NCBI GenBank assembly: GCA_963791325.1
Contig: CAWBRU010000021.1
Location: forward strand, 62,001-126,000
Length of the DNA: 64,000 nucleotides
Source: JBEVJK01 sp963791325
GTDB taxonomy: Bacteria > Pseudomonadota > Alphaproteobacteria > Rhizobiales > Rhizobiaceae
Direction: 5' to 3'
Shown: positions 9,625-17,529 of the stretch, piece after piece
Position numbering within the stretch: the first letter of the stretch is position 1
How the letters are laid out: every line of letters starts with the position of its first letter
The notes under the pieces: generated by a model
Databases searched by the model: none
What the model saw: the letters and a program-made list of their open reading frames with translations, nothing else
What the model was told of the DNA's origin: nothing
Position numbers and translations under genes: made by a program

Positions 9625-9714
9625 GGCAGTCTCCTCCGGGGCGGAACGTCCGAGCGACCCTAGCGCAATCGGCAAGTCGCGCCTACGGCGTTTGATGCCG
9701 CTCCGGCTGGGCGG

Positions 9715-11088
9715 TCAATAGGCGTATTCGAGGAACACCGGCTCGATCGAATTGCCCCAGCGCGTGTAGAAGGCGCTGCGCATTTCCTCCGCGCTGGTGG
9801 TGCCGCGGGCGACCACCTCGTCGAGCGGCGACAGGAAATGCGACTCGTCGTAGCCGTCGCGATTGGTGCGGGCACGGCGAACCAGCCCGCCGCGCGCGAT
9901 CGCCATCACCTCGCGGGCGACATCGCGCAGCGGACGGCCGCGGAAGCTGGCCGAGATGCCCTGCTCGGGCACCGCCGCGCGCATCTCGGCCACCTCCCGA
10001 TAGCTCCAGTCGGCCGTCAGCGTTTCGGCCGCATCGAGGGCGCCGCCGTCGTAGAGCAGGCCGACCCAAAAGGCCGGCAAGGCGCAGATCCGCCGCCAGG
10101 GGCCGCCATCCGCACCGCGCATCTCCAGGAAGCGCTTCAGCCGGACGTCGGGGAACAAGGTCGAGAGGTGGTTCGCCCAGTCGCCCATGTTCGGCATCCC
10201 GTCGGCGATGGCGTCGCGCAGCGCGCCGGCCATGAACTGGCGGAACGTCACATGGGTAACGTCGTGATAGTGGCCGTCGCGGATGACGAAATACATCGGC
10301 ACGTCGAGCGCCCAGTCGACATAGTCGGCGAAGCCGAACTCCGGCGAAAAGCAGAATTCGAGCAGTCCCGAGCGCTGATTGTCGGTATCGCGCCAGATCT
10401 CGGCGCGCCAGCTTTGCAGGCCGTTCGGCTCGCCCTCGGTGAACGGCGAATTGGCAAACAGCGCGGTCGCCAGCGGCTGCAGCTTGAGCGACACCTGCAT
10501 CTTGCGGCGCATGTCGGTCTCGCTCTCGAAGTCCAGATTCACCTGGATGGTGCAGGTCCGGTACATCATGTCGAGGCCATGGGTCCCGACTTTCGGCATA
10601 TAGCGTGTCATGATCTCGTAGCGCGATTTCGGCATCCGCGGCGTCTCGGCAAGCGTCCATTTCGGGCTGCCGCCGAGGCCGAGGAAGCGGATGCCGAGCG
10701 GTTCGGCGATCTCACGCACCTGCGCCAGGTGGGCATTGCCCTCCCGGCAGGTCTGGTGAATGGTCTCGAGCGGCGCGCCCGACAGCTCGAACTGGCCGCC
10801 CGGCTCCAGCGAGATCGCCCCTTGCCCGGTCGGCTCGACCAGCCCGATGATGTGCTCGCCGTCGAGGATCGGGTCCCAGCCGAGGATCCGCTGCATGCCT
10901 TCGAGCAAAGCGCGGATGCCGTGCCTGCCGTCATAGGGCACCGGCTGATTGCCGTCGGTGTAGAACGGAAACTTCTCGTGCTCCGTGCCGATGCGCCATT
11001 TGTCGCGCGGCTTGTTGCCTTTGGCGAGGTAGGCGACGAGGTCGTCGATCGTTTCGATCGGCCGGAAGTCGGTGGTGTCGCGTGCCAT
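9715..11088 (-). CDS. gshA: Glutamate-cysteine ligase (plant/alphaproteobacterial type)
   Basis: Catalyses the ATP-dependent first step of glutathione synthesis, joining glutamate and cysteine. At 457 residues it fits the family shared by plants and alphaproteobacteria. Visible markers are WRIGTEHEKFPF near the N-terminus, ISLEPGGQFELSG, the stretch RYMPKVGTHGLDMMYRTCT, and RDGHYHDVTHVTFRQFM. The ATG at 11088 follows GGAGGATTGTG. It lies 120 bp downstream of rsmE on the same strand, a pairing often seen in this group. gshB is not in the window. Confidence 0.93.
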   Translation of the reverse strand: MARDTTDFRPIETIDDLVAYLAKGNKPRDKWRIGTEHEKFPFYTDGNQPVPYDGRHGIRALLEGMQRILGWDPILDGEHIIGLVEPTGQGAISLEPGGQFELSGAPLETIHQTCREGNAHLAQVREIAEPLGIRFLGLGGSPKWTLAETPRMPKSRYEIMTRYMPKVGTHGLDMMYRTCTIQVNLDFESETDMRRKMQVSLKLQPLATALFANSPFTEGEPNGLQSWRAEIWRDTDNQRSGLLEFCFSPEFGFADYVDWALDVPMYFVIRDGHYHDVTHVTFRQFMAGALRDAIADGMPNMGDWANHLSTLFPDVRLKRFLEMRGADGGPWRRICALPAFWVGLLYDGGALDAAETLTADWSYREVAEMRAAVPEQGISASFRGRPLRDVAREVMAIARGGLVRRARTNRDGYDESHFLSPLDEVVARGTTSAEEMRSAFYTRWGNSIEPVFLEYAY

Positions 11089-11208
11089 CACAATCCTCCG
11101 CCGGCCGCCTGCGCGTGGCGTGTGATGAACGGCCGCAAGGCGCCGATCAAGCGAAAAATCCTGATCCCGCATTTCACCGGAACGGCCGGCTGTAGCAAGG
11201 CGCACCTT

Positions 11209-11943
11209 CTACCAATCGCCGACGCAGGCCTGGATCACCGCCAACGCAGCAACCGCCGCAGTATCGGCGCGCAGAATGCGCGGCCCGAGCGGGATCGCAG
11301 TGACGAAAGGCAGCGCCCGCAGCTGCAGGCGCTCGTCCTCGGAGAAGCCGCCCTCCGGGCCAATCAGCAGGCCAAACCGCCGGCCGGCGAGCGGCGCCAG
11401 GATCGGCAGCGGGTTGTTGGTCTCCGCGCCTTCGTCGCAAAAGACCAGCTGCCGTCCGGGCTCCCACTCCCACAGCACCCGGTCGAGCTTGACCACTTCT
11501 TCGACCGGCGGAATGGCGAGGATGCCGCATTGCTCCGCCGCTGCGACGACATTGGCCCGGAGCCGGTCGAGGCCGACCGACGACAGCTGGGTGTGCTTTG
11601 TGATCACCGGCTGCAGCCGTCCGACCCCCATCTCGACCGCCTTTTGCACCAGATAGTCGAGCCGCCCCTGCTTGAGCGGTGCGAAGCAATAGACGAGATC
11701 CGGCGCCGGCGGCTGGACCCTCGTCTGCATGATGGTGGCCAGCACCGCCTTCCGCTTCATCGCGCCGACGACCTCGGCCAGCCATTCGCCGTCCGTACCG
11801 TTGAAGACGAGCAGCTGGGCTCCTTCGCGCATGCGCAGCACCGAGAGCAGATAGTGGCTCTGCTCTGCAGCCAGGTCGAAGGTCAGGTTCGGGCCGAGCG
11901 GCGCGGACACGAACAGCCGCTGCATCCGATAGTTGGCACGCAT
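11209..11943 (-). CDS. rsmE: 16S rRNA (uracil1498-N3)-methyltransferase
   Basis: A SPOUT-class methyltransferase that methylates U1498 of 16S rRNA. The 244 residues show the N-terminal PUA-like part (RLFVSAPLGPNLTFDLAAEQ, HYLLSVLRMREG) and the knotted SAM-binding end with LLIGPEGGFSEDE, PLGPRILRADTAAVAAL. The start at 11943 (MRANYRMQRLFV) is likely; ATG 11925 is an alternative. The gene lies between a conserved unknown and gshA, all on the minus strand and closely spaced, so the three may be one transcript. Confidence 0.93.
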   Translation of the reverse strand: MRANYRMQRLFVSAPLGPNLTFDLAAEQSHYLLSVLRMREGAQLLVFNGTDGEWLAEVVGAMKRKAVLATIMQTRVQPPAPDLVYCFAPLKQGRLDYLVQKAVEMGVGRLQPVITKHTQLSSVGLDRLRANVVAAAEQCGILAIPPVEEVVKLDRVLWEWEPGRQLVFCDEGAETNNPLPILAPLAGRRFGLLIGPEGGFSEDERLQLRALPFVTAIPLGPRILRADTAAVAALAVIQACVGDW

Positions 11944-11975
11944 ATACGCAGCAATGGGCGAGCGGGCGCCGAGGG

Positions 11976-12623
11976 TCAAGGCCCGGCCGAGGCATGCCAT
12001 TGCGGGCGGTAGCCGGCGGCGAGCACGGAGACGCTGCTCCGCGGTGTGAGCAGCGCCAACGGTGCCCCGGAAAGCGCCTCGATGGGGACCGCCTCCCGGT
12101 AGCCGCCGAATCCCCAGGGCAGAGCCCGACCGGCTCGGAGCGCAAACGCTTGACCGCCGTGCGCGACCATGGCGCCATCGGGCAGGGCAGCGCAATCCCC
12201 GGCGGCGAGCTTTTGCGGCCGACCTCCGGCGGCAAGCCGCTGGCGGTGGAGCTCTGCGTCGAGATCGGGCGTGCGTGCGCCGGGGCGGCGGCTCGCCGAC
12301 CGGTACCCGGCCAGGAACGCCGCCGCCTCGCGGCGCCTGCAGAAGAAGCAGGGCCGGTGCCCGGCGGCAAGCGCCGTCGGCTCGTCGAGGAAGAACAGCT
12401 CGGTCCAGCCCGGCCCGCCGCCCGGTCCGTTGCGGCCCATCACTTCGCGCCGGCGGCCACCGAAATCGCAGACGCAGATCAGCCAGGCCTTGGTGGTCCA
12501 GCGGCGGCGCAAGAGCTGCTTCTTTTCAGGATCATGGATGATGCCGCGATTGCCGGTGAACAGCCCACGTTCCGGACGCGCATGAATGTCGCCGAACGGG
12601 TCGACACGATTTTGCAGAGGCAT
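11976..12623 (-). CDS. Conserved hypothetical protein
   Basis: A 215-residue protein of a conserved family I recognise only as hypothetical. It opens MPLQNRVDPFGDIHARPERG and has LFTGNRGIIHDP, a run of basic residues (KKQLLRRRWTTKAW), VCDFGGRRREVMG, TELFFLDEPTALAAGHRPC and FFCRRREAAAFL. The paired cysteines in HRPCFFCRR and the conserved CVCDFGGRRR could bind metal or nucleic acid, but this is a guess. There is no signal peptide or membrane segment. It starts 69 bp from the divergent amidotransferase gene and ends 32 bp before rsmE. Confidence 0.75.
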   Translation of the reverse strand: MPLQNRVDPFGDIHARPERGLFTGNRGIIHDPEKKQLLRRRWTTKAWLICVCDFGGRRREVMGRNGPGGGPGWTELFFLDEPTALAAGHRPCFFCRRREAAAFLAGYRSASRRPGARTPDLDAELHRQRLAAGGRPQKLAAGDCAALPDGAMVAHGGQAFALRAGRALPWGFGGYREAVPIEALSGAPLALLTPRSSVSVLAAGYRPQWHASAGP

Positions 12624-12692
12624 GGCTGCTCCTTCCGGCCGCATAGCCGATCATGCTATCGCTCGGTCTGGTTGCCACAAAGGAAAGAGCGC

Positions 12693-13442
12693 GTGCCTGT
12701 TCTCGTCATCCAGAACTTCGACGACACCGGTCTCGGCCAGATCGGCACCGCGCTCGCCCTGGCCGGGATCGAGGTCGAGCTTTGCCGCGCCCATCATGGG
12801 GACGCCTTGCCGTCGCGCGAGGCCGGCTACCAGGGCCTGATCGTGCTGGGCGGCGGCCAGGACGCGCTCGACGACGCGCAGTCACCCTATTTCCCCGAGC
12901 TCTTGGCGCTGATCCGGCGGTTTGCGGAGGCCGAGCGTTCGGTGCTCGGCGTCTGCCTCGGCAGCCAGCTCATCGCCCGGGCTTTCGGCGGCGACAATCA
13001 GCTCGGCGTCGCCCAAGAGTTCGGCTGGTGCGAGGTGTCGCTCACCGAAGCGGCTGCGGCCGATCCGGTGTTTGCGGGTCTGCCGCAGTGCTTCCCGATC
13101 TTTCAATGGCATGACGACACCTTCAGCCTGCCGGGCGGCGCGGTGCGGCTGGCGGCAAGTCGACAGGCCGAGAATCAGGCATTTCGTCTCGGCCGCGCGG
13201 TCTACGGCATCCAATTTCACTTCGAGGCCGACCGGCCGCTGATCGAGGCCTGGAGCCGAACCTTCGGCGCGACGATCGCCGGCCGCCACCCCGACTGGCC
13301 GGAGCGGCTGCCGCAAGAGGCCAAGCGCCATGGGCCGCAGGCGGACGCGGCGGGCCGGCGCATTGCCGAGGCCTGGATCGCCACGCTGGCGCAGACCGGC
13401 CGGCCTGCCGCGGCGACGGCGCAGCCCCGCGCCGTGGCATAA
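12693..13442 (+). CDS. Glutamine amidotransferase-like class I protein
   Basis: A 249-residue stand-alone class I (triad) glutamine amidotransferase-like protein. The nucleophile elbow is SVLGVCLGSQLIARAFGG, with Cys88, and the His-containing strand is GIQFHFEADRP. The N-terminal LIVLGGGQDALDDAQSPY fits the oxyanion loop. Relatives include GMP-synthase-like and gamma-glutamyl-hydrolase-like proteins; the substrate is unknown. The GTG at 12693 was chosen because AAAGGAAAGAGC precedes it and the family begins at this point (VPVLVIQNFD). The last 20 residues are Ala/Pro-rich and probably disordered. Confidence 0.85.
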   Translation: MPVLVIQNFDDTGLGQIGTALALAGIEVELCRAHHGDALPSREAGYQGLIVLGGGQDALDDAQSPYFPELLALIRRFAEAERSVLGVCLGSQLIARAFGGDNQLGVAQEFGWCEVSLTEAAAADPVFAGLPQCFPIFQWHDDTFSLPGGAVRLAASRQAENQAFRLGRAVYGIQFHFEADRPLIEAWSRTFGATIAGRHPDWPERLPQEAKRHGPQADAAGRRIAEAWIATLAQTGRPAAATAQPRAVA

Positions 13443-13529
13443 ACATCACGCAGCGAAAATTCCACGTTCCCGCGCCGGCGCCCCGCTGGCCTTCCTGCCC
13501 GCCCGCGCATAGACAATCGCGGCCCATCG

Positions 13530-13556
13530 GGAACGTTGTTTGAAGACGGGGCGTTC
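13530..13556 (+). promoter_or_regulatory. EcfG/RpoE2-type general stress promoter
   Basis: GGAAC (13530-13534), 17 bp, then CGTT (13552-13555). This matches the GGAAC-N16/17-CGTT consensus of the alphaproteobacterial general-stress sigma factor EcfG. The predicted transcript would start near 13563, about 60 nt before the small ORF at 13625. No other gene lies downstream on this strand nearby. Confidence 0.6.
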
Positions 13557-13624
13557 ACTGCCCCGGCCAATGAAACCGAATTGTAACCCTGTCCGTGTGA
13601 ACGTAGCAAAGTGTCGAAGCCGAG

Positions 13625-13765
13625 ATGATCACCTTGAGAGTTGCGCTCCTGTCCTCGTTCATGCTGCTCGCGATCACCGCCTGGGGGATCGCGATCTATA
13701 CTGCCGATGAGGCGACCGGCCATGCCGCCGCCGACGGCTACGGCGTCGTCACGCTCGCCCGCTGA
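13625..13765 (+). CDS. Small single-pass membrane protein
   Basis: A 46-residue ORF. Residues 4-26 form a hydrophobic helix (LRVALLSSFMLLAITAWGIA), followed by a short polar tail, TADEATGHAAADGYG, ending TLAR. An EcfG-type promoter lies 70-95 bp upstream, and GAAGCCGAG precedes the ATG as a moderate ribosome-binding site. The last 28 bp overlap the 3' end of the convergent metallophosphoesterase gene. I know no family for it. The promoter supports it being real and stress-induced; without that it would be a weak call. Confidence 0.5.
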   Translation: MITLRVALLSSFMLLAITAWGIAIYTADEATGHAAADGYGVVTLAR

Positions 13766-14511
13766 CCTTTTTCGCTGACCGTCAGGACGCGCCGCTCGGC
13801 GCCGTCGATGACCAGTGCCGACAGCCGGCCGGTGTGGAACGCGCCGGTGTCGACGTTGATGCGATTCGGCCGGAACTCGACCTCGGCGGTCGGTGTATGG
13901 CCGTGCACGATGATTTTTTCGTACAGCCCCTCATGGGCCAGGAACCGCCATCTGATCCACATCAGGTCGTCGGGTGACTGCTCGGCGAGCGGCCGCCCGG
14001 GCTGCACGCCGGCGTGGCAGAAGAAATAGTCGCCGAAGCTCACGGCTGCTGCCAGCCCGCGCAAAAAGCCGAGATGGCGCTCAGGCACCGCGGCCTGGAG
14101 AGCGGCATGGCCGGCCATCAGGCCGCTGCGGGTCGAGAAATCGAGATCGACGCCGTAGGAGCGCGCCGTCATTTCCCCGCCATTGTGGGCGAACAGGCCA
14201 TCCGCGGTCGGCGCCGCCAGAAAATCGAGAAAGCCGACATCATGATTGCCGGATAGGGCGATCACCCGCCGATCGTGCTCCTTAGCGCCCGCAAGCCGCT
14301 CCAGGACGCCGCGCGAATTGGGGCCGCGGTCGACATAGTCGCCGAGATGGATCAGCCGCGCCTGTTCGACCGGGCGCTGCTGCAGGTCCGTCTCGATGGC
14401 CAGGTGCATGGCACCGAGCAGCAGGTCTTCGCCGTGGACATCGCCGATCGCGTAGAGCCGCATGCCATCCGGGCCTCTCGCCTGGTTGAGCCTGATGCCG
14501 GCGGCGGCCAT
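13738..14511 (-). CDS. Serine/threonine phosphatase-like metallophosphoesterase
   Basis: A 257-residue calcineurin-like phosphoesterase with all the metal-site motifs: AIGDVHGE, HLGDYVDRGPNS, ALSGNHDVGF, FFCHAGV and IVHGHT. It resembles the bacterial PrpA/ApaH-like group; the substrate could be a phosphoprotein or a dinucleotide. The ATG at 14511 overlaps the TGA of lutC by one base (TGATG), so it is translated by coupling from the lactate-utilisation operon. Why a phosphatase is tied to lutABC is not evident. Confidence 0.88.
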   Translation of the reverse strand: MAAAGIRLNQARGPDGMRLYAIGDVHGEDLLLGAMHLAIETDLQQRPVEQARLIHLGDYVDRGPNSRGVLERLAGAKEHDRRVIALSGNHDVGFLDFLAAPTADGLFAHNGGEMTARSYGVDLDFSTRSGLMAGHAALQAAVPERHLGFLRGLAAAVSFGDYFFCHAGVQPGRPLAEQSPDDLMWIRWRFLAHEGLYEKIIVHGHTPTAEVEFRPNRINVDTGAFHTGRLSALVIDGAERRVLTVSEKGQRASVTTP

Positions 14512-15185
14512 CACCGCTCCACCACGATGATGTGGAGGGCCCGTGGCCCGTGCGCGCCGAGGATGATCTTCATGTCGATGTCGCCGGAGCGTGAGGGGCC
14601 GGAGATCAGGTTGACGGTGCGCGGCAGGTTGCCCGAGCCGAACGCGTCGCGCAGCCGGCCGAGCACCGCTTCGAGATCGCCGGCGACGTCGGCTGCGTCG
14701 AGCACCACGATATGGTGCTCGGGCAGGAAGTTGAGGGTCGTCGGATTGTCGGGACCGGAGGCAAGCACGAGCGTGCCGGTTTCCGCCACGCCGCCGAAAG
14801 CGTGGCTGAGCCCGACCTCGTCTTTCCCAGCCGAGGGCCCGTGCAGGGTCTGCAGCGATTTTTCGCCCTGCCACGGCAACGCGGCAAGCCGCGGATCTGC
14901 ACCCATGCGCACCGCGGGCGCGAGATTGCGGTTGCGCAGATAGTCGGCGATCGCGTGCGGCACCGCCTCCGGCCCCCCGACCCTGGCGACGGTGGCGGCG
15001 AGGCCTTCGGCCTTGTCGCAGAACAGCGCCACGCGCAGAGCCTCGGGCAGTTGGCCGCGGGCCGGGATGACGCCCTTGGGCGGCGCCGCCAGCCGCTCTG
15101 CCACCCGGTTGGCGCGCTGCATGTCGCCGGGCGCCGCCCGCAAGGCGCTGCGAACCTTGGCCAGCACGGCGTCGCGGCCGCTCAC
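14511..15185 (-). CDS. lutC: LutC-like LUD domain protein (lactate utilisation)
   Basis: A 224-residue LUD-domain protein, the third subunit of the LutABC iron-sulfur lactate oxidase. Visible features are EVGLSHAFGGVAETGTLVLA and LPEHHIVVLDAADV, typical of the family, and a C-terminal IILGAHGPRALHIIVV. The GTG start at 15185 overlaps the lutB stop in GTGA, so the two are translationally coupled. LutC often has few obvious catalytic residues and is thought to support LutA/LutB. Confidence 0.85.
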   Translation of the reverse strand: MSGRDAVLAKVRSALRAAPGDMQRANRVAERLAAPPKGVIPARGQLPEALRVALFCDKAEGLAATVARVGGPEAVPHAIADYLRNRNLAPAVRMGADPRLAALPWQGEKSLQTLHGPSAGKDEVGLSHAFGGVAETGTLVLASGPDNPTTLNFLPEHHIVVLDAADVAGDLEAVLGRLRDAFGSGNLPRTVNLISGPSRSGDIDMKIILGAHGPRALHIIVVER

Positions 15186-16615
15186 CGCTCAGCCCTTCGG
15201 CCGGCCGGAGCGGCACGGAACTGCTGCATGAAGGTGCGCCCTTCCGGCGCCGGCAAGTCGCGGTACTTGGTCCATCCGGATGCAAAAGGCAGCTTCCGAA
15301 TGCGCCGCTTGGCGCCGCCGAGCCGGGCGAGCGCCGGCATCGCCAGGGACGTCGCCAGCCGGTAGAGCCGCGGCCGGCGGGCGAAGAACGCCCACAGCGC
15401 CAGGCCGCCGCGCTGGGTCGCCGGATTGAGGCCGCGCTCGAACTCGCGTTCGCGCCAGGCCCGCATCATGCGCGGCAAGGGAATGCGCATCGGGCACACG
15501 CTTTCGCAGCGGCCGCACAAGGTCGAGGCGTTGGGCAGATGGCCGGCCTTGTCGATGCCGACCAGCGCCGGGGTGAGCACCGCGCCCATCGGTCCCGAAT
15601 AGACCCAGCCGTAGGCGTGGCCGCCGACCGCATGATAGACCGGGCAGTGGTTCATGCAGGCGCCGCAGCGGATGCAGCGCAGCATGTCCTGGAACTCCGT
15701 GCCGAGCATCGCCGAACGGCCGTTGTCGAGCAGCACGACATGATAGTGCTGCGGCCCGTCGGTGTCCGTTGGGCGGCGCGGTCCGGTCGACAGCGTGGTG
15801 TAGACGCTCATCTCCTGCCCGGTGGCGGAGCGGGCGAGGACACGCAGGATCTGTGCGGCGTCGTCAAGCGTCGGAACCAGCTTCTCGATCGAAGCGAGCA
15901 CGATGTGGACCTTGGGCAGCGTCTGGGTCAGATCGCCATTGCCCTCATTGGTGACGATGATCGAGGTGCCGGTTTCGGCGATGAGGAAATTGGCCCCGGT
16001 GATGCCGACATCGGCGTCGAAATAGGCCTGCCGGAGCACGCTGCGGGCCTCGTTGAGCAGCGTTTCGGGCTCGGTCAGGTCACGGTCGGGCGGCAGATGG
16101 CTGTGGACGCGCCGGAAATCCGCCTCGACCTGCTCCTTGTTGACGTGCGCCGCGGGCGCGATGATGTGGCTCGGATGCTCGTCCCGCAGCTGGATGATGT
16201 ACTCGCCGAGGTCGGTCTCGACCGGCCGCATCCCGGCCTCGATCAGGAATTCGTTGAGCTCGATCTCCTCGGTGATCATCGACTTGCCCTTGGTCACGGT
16301 GCGGGCCCCCACCGAACGGCAGATCGCCAGGATTGCGGCCCGCGCATCGGCGGCGGTCTCGGCCCAGTGCACGTGGCCGCCGGCGGCGGTCACACTGGCC
16401 TCGTAGGCCTCCAGATAGAGGTCGAGATGGGCGAGCGTGTGGTCCTTGATGGCACGGGCCTGATCGCGCAGGGCCTCGAATTCCGGCAGCGCCGCAGCGG
16501 CGTTCCGCCTTCGTTCGACCATGCCGACCCGCACATTGCCCAGCGCCTTCTGCAGCTGAGCGTCGGCAAGCGCCTCCTTGGCATTGTCCTTGAAGCTGGG
16601 CGAGGTGACATCCAT
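15182..16615 (-). CDS. lutB: LutB-like iron-sulfur protein (lactate utilisation)
   Basis: A 477-residue LutB: an N-terminal LUD domain (ARTVTKGKSMITEEIELNEF, ITGANFLIAETGTSIIVTNE) and a C-terminal ferredoxin-like domain with two [4Fe-4S] motifs, CIRCGACMNHCPVY and CGRCESVCPMRIPL. The protein passes electrons from L-lactate oxidation in the LutABC complex. It begins 9 bp after lutA and overlaps lutC by 4 bp, so the three form one operon running away from glcDEF. Confidence 0.92.
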   Translation of the reverse strand: MDVTSPSFKDNAKEALADAQLQKALGNVRVGMVERRRNAAAALPEFEALRDQARAIKDHTLAHLDLYLEAYEASVTAAGGHVHWAETAADARAAILAICRSVGARTVTKGKSMITEEIELNEFLIEAGMRPVETDLGEYIIQLRDEHPSHIIAPAAHVNKEQVEADFRRVHSHLPPDRDLTEPETLLNEARSVLRQAYFDADVGITGANFLIAETGTSIIVTNEGNGDLTQTLPKVHIVLASIEKLVPTLDDAAQILRVLARSATGQEMSVYTTLSTGPRRPTDTDGPQHYHVVLLDNGRSAMLGTEFQDMLRCIRCGACMNHCPVYHAVGGHAYGWVYSGPMGAVLTPALVGIDKAGHLPNASTLCGRCESVCPMRIPLPRMMRAWREREFERGLNPATQRGGLALWAFFARRPRLYRLATSLAMPALARLGGAKRRIRKLPFASGWTKYRDLPAPEGRTFMQQFRAAPAGRRAER

Positions 16616-16624
16616 CGGCGCGTC

Positions 16625-17395
16625 TCAGCCCTCGCCGCCGATCGGCGGGCCCTCGGTCATGCCGGCGAGCACTTCGGCCACGTGGCGGACGGCAACCCGC
16701 GAACCCTGCCGGCGCAGCTTGCCGGCCATGTTCATCAGGCAGCCGAGATCGCCGGCGAGCAGGAGGTCGGCCCCCGCCGTTTCGACCGCCGCTGTCTTCT
16801 GGGCGACGATCTGATTGGAGATGTCGGGATATTTGACGCAGAAGGTGCCGCCGAAGCCGCAGCAGACGTCGCTGTCGCGCATCTCGACGAGGTCGAGGCC
16901 GGCGACCTTGGCGAGCAGGGCGCGCGGCTGCGCCCTGATGCCGAGCTCGCGCAGCCCCGAGCAGGAATCGTGGTAGGTGACGGTGCCGTCCAAGCGTGCA
17001 TCGATCTCGGCCAGCCCGCAGATATCGACAAGGAAGGCGGTGAGTTCGTGCACCTTGCCGGCAAACGCCTCGGCCCGCTGCCGCCATGCCGGATCGTCGG
17101 CAAACAGCGCCGGATAGTGCTTGCTCAGCATCCCGGCGCAGGACCCGGACGGCGCCACCACATAATCGAACTCGGCAAACGCGGTGATCGTCTGCTCCGC
17201 CAGCGCCCGGCTGTCGGCCCGGTCGCCGGAATTGTAGGCCGGCTGGCCGCAGCACGTCTGCGTCATCGGCACGCCGACGGAGCAGCCGGCGTTCTCGAGC
17301 AGGCGGATCGCGGCAAAGCCGACGCTCGGGCGGAAAAGATCGACCAGGCAGGTCACGAAGAGGCCGACCTTGGGCGGCACTGCGGGCAGGGTCAT
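16625..17395 (-). CDS. lutA: LutA-like Fe-S oxidoreductase (CCG domain)
   Basis: A 256-residue protein of two cysteine-rich CCG domains. The first has LFVTCLVDLFRP and TCCGQPAYNSGD; the second has TYHDSCSGLRELGI and DVCCGFGGTFCVKYPDIS. It is the catalytic-type subunit of LutABC lactate oxidation and is also close to the GlcF C-terminus. ATG 17395 was preferred; a GTG at 17404 is in frame. A 134-bp gap separates it from the divergent glcD, where the shared promoters must lie. No regulator of the GntR (LldR) type is next to it. Confidence 0.9.
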   Translation of the reverse strand: MTLPAVPPKVGLFVTCLVDLFRPSVGFAAIRLLENAGCSVGVPMTQTCCGQPAYNSGDRADSRALAEQTITAFAEFDYVVAPSGSCAGMLSKHYPALFADDPAWRQRAEAFAGKVHELTAFLVDICGLAEIDARLDGTVTYHDSCSGLRELGIRAQPRALLAKVAGLDLVEMRDSDVCCGFGGTFCVKYPDISNQIVAQKTAAVETAGADLLLAGDLGCLMNMAGKLRRQGSRVAVRHVAEVLAGMTEGPPIGGEG

Positions 17396-17529
17396 GGCTC
17401 GCACCCGGTGGCATCATCACACGGCTTCACGCTGTTCTCCGCTTCGTCGGCCCGCGGCCAAAACCCTATCGCCTGATCGCTTCGGCTGATAAATCGTAGC
17501 GGACCAGTGCCATCAGTTGAAGGACCATC

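Noticed and set aside
12595..12692. Upstream extensions of the amidotransferase gene into the divergent unknown gene
   Set aside because: The frame stays open for 700 bp, but the family begins at 12693, where a good ribosome-binding site stands.
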